Assembly: GCA_947630465.1 (NCBI GenBank)
Contig: CANRHT010000035.1
Location: 1-13,678 of the forward strand
Reading direction: 5' to 3'
Source: an uncultured Pseudomonadaceae bacterium
GTDB taxonomy: Bacteria; Pseudomonadota; Gammaproteobacteria; Pseudomonadales; Pseudomonadaceae
DNA length: 13,678 nucleotides
Under the pieces are notes generated by a model. It saw only the letters and a program-made list of their open reading frames with translations. It was not told the DNA's origin and ran no database searches. Shown piece by piece: positions 9,374 to 13,678 of this stretch; position 1 is the first letter of the stretch; each line of letters opens with the position of its first letter. Position numbers and translations under genes: made by a program.

Positions 9374-9803
9374 CAACTGATCTCCACTATATGGACGCTG
9401 AGCAGTTACACATGGGGCACTGACAGCAATTAAACAAAGTGCATAGCACGTTGCGCAGTACATACCAGCTTGCGACTGATTGTGCATTGAACACAATAGC
9501 TGCAGTCATGCTAGGATGCATTTCATACGCCCGTTTGATTTGGGTTGACACACATTCACGCAATTTATGACCTTTGTCAATTATCCACCTGAATAATTCG
9601 TCTTAACCCTGTCAAACCAACTGCTAAAGCATTGTTTTAAAAGGAAAATATATTTAGTACTAGAGCGTTACCCTACACAACAGCGTGACTGCAACGCGAA
9701 AAAACCCAGAAAAACAGCACAGTAAACACTTGCAACAGCACTATAAAAAGAGTGACACAACTCATAACAACAATAAAAACCATGACAATTCGGAGCAATA
9801 TCT
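9374..9803. other. 430-bp divergent intergenic region between fadB and the exported-protein gene
   Basis: No convincing gene or known RNA is seen here. It should hold the fadBA promoter on the minus strand and the promoter of the 9804 gene on the plus strand. Candidates are weak. On the minus strand there is an extended -10, TGGTATGTA (hexamer 9459-9464), without a good -35; a TTGACA box further upstream lacks a matching -10. On the plus strand there is TATAAA at 9742-9747 without a good -35. A perfect 11-bp palindrome, GTGC-ATA-GCAC, lies at 9439-9449 close to the candidate fadB start. The stretch 9600-9790 is A-rich. I did not find a complete PsrA-type operator (GAAAC-N4-GTTTC). A 41-codon in-frame extension of fadB through this region is judged untranslated. 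Confidence 0.5.
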
Positions 9804-10631
9804 ATGAAAAAATCTTTCCTCGCTCTATGCATGAGCCTATTGATCAGCACCCCCACAGCACTGATCGCTGCAGAACAACATCCAGAACCCAGCACCATAG
9901 CTGCCACTGTCAGTACTGATCTCTACCATATCCGCTTAGCAGTACAGCGCAGTATCGGTAATTTTTATATGTTCAATAGCGCCGAACCTGATCAACGTTA
10001 TGCCGATGCAGCGCGGCAGAATCTAGCGTTATCGCAGCAGCACTTAAACACCCTCGCGCCCCAGCTCAGCCCTGCAGCGCTTGCCCTTAAGGCGCAGTTA
10101 CTCAATGACTTTAGCGCCTATCGCCGTCAGCTCAATAAGGTGATCGACGATATACAGCAGCAGGGTTACAGCGATTTGCAACCGATTGCTGATCTGGCGC
10201 AGTACAACGCTCATGTTTTAAAAAACAGCCAAGATTTAGCGCAACTCATTGCTCAAGAGCAACCTTATCAGGTGCCACAGTTGACACAACTCGCTCGCGA
10301 ACAAAGCCTGTTAATGCAAAGCATTGCCAGTGACTATGCGGCGCGCAGCACATCAATTGGTGCTTCTTTTTTTGGCGATGGCGAAAAGCAGCCTTTGGAT
10401 GAGTTAACTCAACTCTTTACTGACACTTTAACAACCTTACAAAAGCACCCTAAAAACACCACCCATACACAGCAATCATTACGTGCAATCGCGGTCAAGT
10501 GGCGCTACATTGAAGGCTCATTAAAGAACTACAATGATCACAGCGTACCTTTCGTGATTGAAAAATACGCCACAAGCATCACGCAAAGCCTTGAACAACT
10601 GGCTGCGCAATACGCACTTTTAAATATTTAA
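9804..10631 (+). CDS. Exported alpha-helical protein, function unknown
   Basis: A 275-residue protein I cannot assign to a named family. Residues 1-22 form a standard Sec signal peptide: two lysines, a hydrophobic core, then a cleavable LIAA site before EQHPEP. No lipobox cysteine follows, so a soluble periplasmic location is most likely. The mature part looks almost entirely helical and glutamine-rich. Two similar halves may each form a helix bundle (about 35-150 and 160-272), loosely recalling the periplasmic sensor bundles of PilJ/NarX-type proteins, but without membrane anchors. The second half has KWRYIEGSLKNYND and VPFVIEKYATSI segments that look conserved. The ATG has GGAG 8 nt upstream. 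It lies 48 bp before the UspA-family gene with no terminator between, so the two are probably co-transcribed. Confidence 0.82.
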   Translation: MKKSFLALCMSLLISTPTALIAAEQHPEPSTIAATVSTDLYHIRLAVQRSIGNFYMFNSAEPDQRYADAARQNLALSQQHLNTLAPQLSPAALALKAQLLNDFSAYRRQLNKVIDDIQQQGYSDLQPIADLAQYNAHVLKNSQDLAQLIAQEQPYQVPQLTQLAREQSLLMQSIASDYAARSTSIGASFFGDGEKQPLDELTQLFTDTLTTLQKHPKNTTHTQQSLRAIAVKWRYIEGSLKNYNDHSVPFVIEKYATSITQSLEQLAAQYALLNI

Positions 10632-10679
10632 TCTCAACTGCGCCAGCCATCCACAGCGCGCGCAGTCAGCGAGGCCCGC

Positions 10680-11126
10680 ATGACGTACTCACATATTCTT
10701 ATTGCGATTGATTTAACCGAAGATTGCCATCGTGTTTTAGATAAAGCATCGCAGCTGTGTGGCGCTTTATCTTGCCAAGCCACCTTAGTGCATATCGTTG
10801 AGCCACTGACGATGGCCTTTGGTGGCGATGTGCCAATGGACATTTCACTGTTGCAGCAACAACAAACCGAGCAGGCGCAAGAAAAGCTCAATATCCTTGC
10901 CGAGCAACACGAATTATTAAAGGAAAATAATTGCCATTTACGCTTTGGCCAACCACGCCAAGAAATACACCAGCTCGCTAAAGAGCAAGGCTGTGATTTG
11001 ATTGTAGTCGGCAGTCATGGTCGCCATGGCTTGGCACTGTTACTGGGTTCCACCACCAACGACCTGCTCTCAGGTGCGCCTTGTGATGTGTTGGCGATTG
11101 ACCTCAAAGATCACTCCGACGAGTAA
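10680..11126 (+). CDS. Universal stress protein, UspA family
   Basis: A cytoplasmic stress-response protein of 148 residues, the single-domain length of the UspA family. It begins MTYSHILIAIDLTEDC, the usual first strand with its conserved aspartate. It ends with DLIVVGSHGRHGLALLLGS and a final strand PCDVLAIDL. The glycine pattern resembles the ATP-binding G-x2-G-x9-G-S motif but has eight residues, not nine, in the second gap, so nucleotide binding is uncertain. From memory it resembles P. aeruginosa PA3017, including the FGGDVPMD segment. The start ATG has GAGG 5 nt upstream. It follows the exported-protein gene by 48 bp and converges with the cysteine-cluster gene. USP genes are commonly induced by growth arrest or low oxygen in this group, but no such control site is visible here. 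Confidence 0.92.
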   Translation: MTYSHILIAIDLTEDCHRVLDKASQLCGALSCQATLVHIVEPLTMAFGGDVPMDISLLQQQQTEQAQEKLNILAEQHELLKENNCHLRFGQPRQEIHQLAKEQGCDLIVVGSHGRHGLALLLGSTTNDLLSGAPCDVLAIDLKDHSDE

Positions 11127-11141
11127 CAGCAGCACGGCATC

Positions 11142-11176
11142 ACAGGCAGTCAGCCAATCGAGATGGCGCTGCCTGT
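11142..11176. terminator. Nested hairpin between convergent genes, possible bidirectional terminator
   Basis: ACAGGCAG (11142-11149) pairs perfectly with CTGCCTGT (11169-11176). Inside it GCCA (11153-11156) pairs with TGGC (11164-11167). It lies 15 bp after the usp stop and 20 bp from the end of the opposite-strand gene. Neither strand has a T run, so it is not a canonical intrinsic terminator. A role in 3'-end protection or Rho-dependent termination is as likely. Confidence 0.45.
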
Positions 11177-11196
11177 AGTGTCAGCAGCGCATTAGA

Positions 11197-11868
11197 TCAA
11201 TTCATCACCAAGGGACGTATTTTCTGCAACTGCGTCTCAAGTGAATAGGTCATGCTGGATGACATGGAAAAGAAATTTAAAAAAGCTTTTAAATTGGTAT
11301 CCCCAGCGCAGGCGTCATGAATACGATGCCAGAGTGCCTGATTGACCAACTGCAAGGCTTTAAAATCCTCTGTCAGCCCGGTCAATTCCCAATCCGCTGT
11401 TTTACCATCGCGCGCATCAAACAAGGCACGCATCAAGTACATCGAAATGGTACGTAAAGCAAACTCGTTACTGCTGGCGAAAGGTAAATGGTTATGCGCC
11501 ATAGGTTTTAAGCGAGTGAGAATCGGGCAAGCCGAGGTTGCCATAATCACCCCAAGCAAGGAGCGCAAGCCTTCTTCGAGATTGACCATTTTGCTGTATT
11601 CACGCTCAGAGGTGCGCACATGCACCCAGGCTTTTTTAAACGCCGGCAAACCGCGAAAATCCTCGACCACGGTTTGCAGGTCAACGGCTGCAGGGCAGTA
11701 TTTATGCTGTTCGCTATTTAACGGACAGTTGATGCACTTTTGATGATCTAAGCGTGTCCACTCATGCGGTGTATTTTGCTGCACCGTTTTGAGCTGATCG
11801 CGTTCCAGCTCAATACGGTAATTAAACGCATGCTCATCATCGAGCGTAATACGATACTCTACAGCCAT
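11197..11868 (-). CDS. Conserved protein with C-x2-C-x9-C cluster, co-transcribed with uup, function unknown
   Basis: I do not recognise a characterised family. From memory a similar gene lies beside uup in P. aeruginosa (PA3018). The frame is open 16 codons further upstream, but the ATG at 11868 has AAGGA 5 nt ahead and the upstream part would overlap uup, so I use 223 residues. The N-terminal 35 residues look like beta strands (VEYRITLDDEHAFNYRIELER). Cysteines C45, C48 and C58 form KCINCPL...YCPAA, and C114 with H125 and H127 (TSACP...MAHNHLPF) follow later. This pattern could bind zinc or an iron-sulfur cluster. The remaining half is helical. There is no signal peptide or membrane segment. 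It starts 19 bp after the uup stop, so it is presumably the second gene of that operon. Confidence 0.82.
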   Translation of the reverse strand: MAVEYRITLDDEHAFNYRIELERDQLKTVQQNTPHEWTRLDHQKCINCPLNSEQHKYCPAAVDLQTVVEDFRGLPAFKKAWVHVRTSEREYSKMVNLEEGLRSLLGVIMATSACPILTRLKPMAHNHLPFASSNEFALRTISMYLMRALFDARDGKTADWELTGLTEDFKALQLVNQALWHRIHDACAGDTNLKAFLNFFSMSSSMTYSLETQLQKIRPLVMN

Positions 11869-11887
11869 ACAGGTCCTTATATATCCT

Positions 11888-13678
11888 TTAGCTATCCAGT
11901 TCAGCCCAACGCTCAATCAGTGCATCAAGCTGCTCTTGTGCAGCAGTAATGTTCGCCAAGACAGCTTCAGTGACATCAATTGACTGCTGATAAAAGTCGA
12001 CTTGATTGGTCTGTTCATGCAAGGCGGCCAACTCAGTTTCTAATGCATCAATACGCTCAGGAATGGCATCCAGTTCGCGTTGCAGTTTGTAGCTGAGTTT
12101 CTTTTGCGGCACTATGCCATCATTGCTGGATTTTTCCAGTGCTGGCTCAGTTTTTTGCTGACTCTCTTGTCCTGCATCACTGTTGGCGGCAATTTTGCTC
12201 GCCATAACCGGTGCTTCAAGGTCATCGGTCACACCGAGCAAGCGCATACTGCCACCCTGTCTGATCCAATCCTCAAAGCCACCGACATACTCACGCACTT
12301 GCGCAGTGCCATCAAAGACTAAGGTACTGGTGACCACGTTATCTAAAAACGCACGGTCGTGACTGACGATCAATACAGTACCTTTAAACTCCATCAGCAC
12401 TTCTTCCAGTAGCTCAAGCGTTTCCACATCAAGGTCGTTGGTCGGCTCATCGAGCACCAACAAATTCGCTGGACGGGTAAACAACTTCGCGAGTAACAAG
12501 CGCGCACGCTCGCCACCGGATAAAGCTTTGACTGGAGTACGGGCACGCTGCGGGCTGAATAAGAAGTCGCCTAAGTAGCTCAGCACATGCTTACTTTGAC
12601 CATTGATCATAATGGTGTCGCTGCCTTCACCGACGTTTTCAATCACCGTTTTTTCCGGATCAAGTTGATGGCGCAACTGATCGAAGTACGCCACTTCCAG
12701 TTTAGTGCCCACCTCAATAGTGCCCACTGTTGGTTGTAAATCACCCAGCAGCAACTTGAGCAAAGTGGTTTTACCGCTACCATTGGCACCGAGCAGGCCA
12801 ATACGATCACCGCGCTGCAGCACCATCGAGAAGTCTTTAATCAGCTCACGCCCACCTGGATGCGCAAAGCTTACATTTTCCACCACTATGACTTGCTTAC
12901 CTGACTTTTCAGCGGCACCAATACTGATATTAGCGCTGCCTTGACGCTCACGGCGCTGACTGCGTTCAACGCGCAACGCTTTTAACTCACGCACACGGCC
13001 TTCGTTACGCGTACGGCGCGCTTTAATGCCTTGGCGAATCCACACTTCTTCTTGCGCCAGCTTTTTATCAAATAACGCATTCGCAGTTTCTTCAGCCGCC
13101 AACTGTTGTTCTTTATGCTCAAGGAAACTGGCGTAATCACCGTTCCAGTCAATCAAATGACCCCGATCGAGCTCTAAAATACGTGTCGCAAGGTTTTGTA
13201 AAAATGCCCGGTCGTGGGTAATAAACAGCACTGCACCGGTGAAGTTTAATAAAGCATCTTCCAACCAAGCAATAGCGCCAATATCCAAGTGGTTGGTCGG
13301 CTCATCGAGCAATAACAAATCTGGCTCAGCCACTAGCGCTTGCGCCAGCAGCACGCGACGGCGCCAACCACCGGACAACTCATTCATTTTCTTATCCGCT
13401 GGCAACTGTAAACGGCTTAAGGTGCTGTCAACCAATTGCTGTAAGCGCCAGCCATCACGTGCTTCGAGCTCTTGTTGCACGTGCATCATTTTATTTAAGT
13501 CTTCATCGGTTTGGATGTTTTGACTGATGTGGTTGAACTCAGCCAATAAAGCACCCACGCCATCTAGGCCTTCAGATACCACTTCAAAAATGGTCTTATC
13601 ATCAGCCACTGGCAACTCTTGCGGTAACTCACCAATTTTGAGGCCCGGCGCGCGCCATATTTCACCGCTATCGGCTAA
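11888..13678 (-). CDS. uup: ABC-F family ATPase Uup (N-terminus cut by window edge)
   Basis: ABC-F proteins are soluble twin-ATPase proteins without membrane domains that act on the ribosome. Uup has also been linked to suppression of transposon excision and to DNA-branch binding. 596 residues are visible; about 45-50 N-terminal residues, including the first Walker A, lie beyond the right edge. In the visible numbering, the first ATPase has LSGGW at 101-105 and DEPTNHLD at 125-132. A charged helical linker spans about 200-250. The second ATPase has GANGSGKT at 297-304, LSGGER at 386-391 and DEPTNDLD at 410-417. A low-complexity hinge leads to a coiled coil at about 526-596, the Uup C-terminal domain that separates it from EttA and YheS. 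An internal TTG at 13615 is not the start: the upstream codons continue with a typical GEIWRAPGLKIGELPQEL sequence. Confidence 0.95.
   Translation of the reverse strand, partial: LADSGEIWRAPGLKIGELPQELPVADDKTIFEVVSEGLDGVGALLAEFNHISQNIQTDEDLNKMMHVQQELEARDGWRLQQLVDSTLSRLQLPADKKMNELSGGWRRRVLLAQALVAEPDLLLLDEPTNHLDIGAIAWLEDALLNFTGAVLFITHDRAFLQNLATRILELDRGHLIDWNGDYASFLEHKEQQLAAEETANALFDKKLAQEEVWIRQGIKARRTRNEGRVRELKALRVERSQRRERQGSANISIGAAEKSGKQVIVVENVSFAHPGGRELIKDFSMVLQRGDRIGLLGANGSGKTTLLKLLLGDLQPTVGTIEVGTKLEVAYFDQLRHQLDPEKTVIENVGEGSDTIMINGQSKHVLSYLGDFLFSPQRARTPVKALSGGERARLLLAKLFTRPANLLVLDEPTNDLDVETLELLEEVLMEFKGTVLIVSHDRAFLDNVVTSTLVFDGTAQVREYVGGFEDWIRQGGSMRLLGVTDDLEAPVMASKIAANSDAGQESQQKTEPALEKSSNDGIVPQKKLSYKLQRELDAIPERIDALETELAALHEQTNQVDFYQQSIDVTEAVLANITAAQEQLDALIERWAELDS

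Noticed and set aside
9386..9391. TATAGT on the minus strand as a -10 box for fadB
   Set aside because: It overlaps the upstream edge of the ribosome binding site and would leave almost no leader.
9374..9496. In-frame 41-codon extension of fadB, cysteine-rich and resembling a signal peptide
   Set aside because: The ATG at 9373 has a good ribosome binding site and gives the standard 715-residue FadB with its typical N-terminus. FadB is cytosolic, so the extension is taken as untranslated leader that happens to lack stops.
9668..9907. 79-codon minus-strand open frame across the start of the exported-protein gene
   Set aside because: It overlaps the signal peptide of a well-supported plus-strand gene antisense, and its cysteine-rich sequence has no recognisable features.

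Overview
The window is ordinary chromosomal DNA from a gammaproteobacterium of the Pseudomonas group. FadA (391 aa) and FadB (715 aa once its start is corrected) have the lengths and motifs of Pseudomonas beta-oxidation proteins. The order topA - DUF1653 gene - fadA - fadB - exported protein - universal stress protein - cysteine-motif protein - uup follows, from memory, the PA3011-PA3019 neighbourhood of P. aeruginosa. Base composition looks much less GC-rich than P. aeruginosa, which suggests one of the lower-GC Pseudomonadaceae lineages. The species cannot be named from this sequence alone.

Left part (1-2889, all minus strand). A DEAD-box RNA helicase of the DeaD/CsdA type runs off the left edge inside its arginine/glycine-rich tail. 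It has a leader of roughly 200 nt with a promoter and several inverted or direct repeats. Upstream of it lie an RluA-family pseudouridine synthase and an 82-residue protein with an acidic tail, whose genes are only 8 bp apart. In P. aeruginosa I recall sulA, lexA and psrA in the corresponding place, so a synteny break probably lies here.

Centre (2963-9373, all minus strand). topA (DNA topoisomerase I) has its own sigma70-like promoter. Next is a small DUF1653 gene whose ribosome binding site directly follows the fadA terminator. The fadBA operon encodes the fatty acid oxidation complex: FadB supplies enoyl-CoA hydratase and 3-hydroxyacyl-CoA dehydrogenase activity, and FadA supplies the thiolase. 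A 430-bp A-rich gap then separates fadB from divergent genes.

Right part (9804-13678). Two plus-strand genes, an exported helical protein of unknown function and a UspA-family stress protein, probably form a short operon. They converge on a minus-strand pair: uup (ABC-F ATPase, cut by the right edge) followed 19 bp later by a 223-residue protein with a C-x2-C-x9-C cluster. A nested hairpin sits between the convergent units.

I found no mobile element, CRISPR array, tRNA, rRNA or defence system. The most open questions are the cysteine-cluster protein behind uup, the DUF1653 gene behind a terminator, and the structured deaD leader. Nothing here amounts to a clearly new system.
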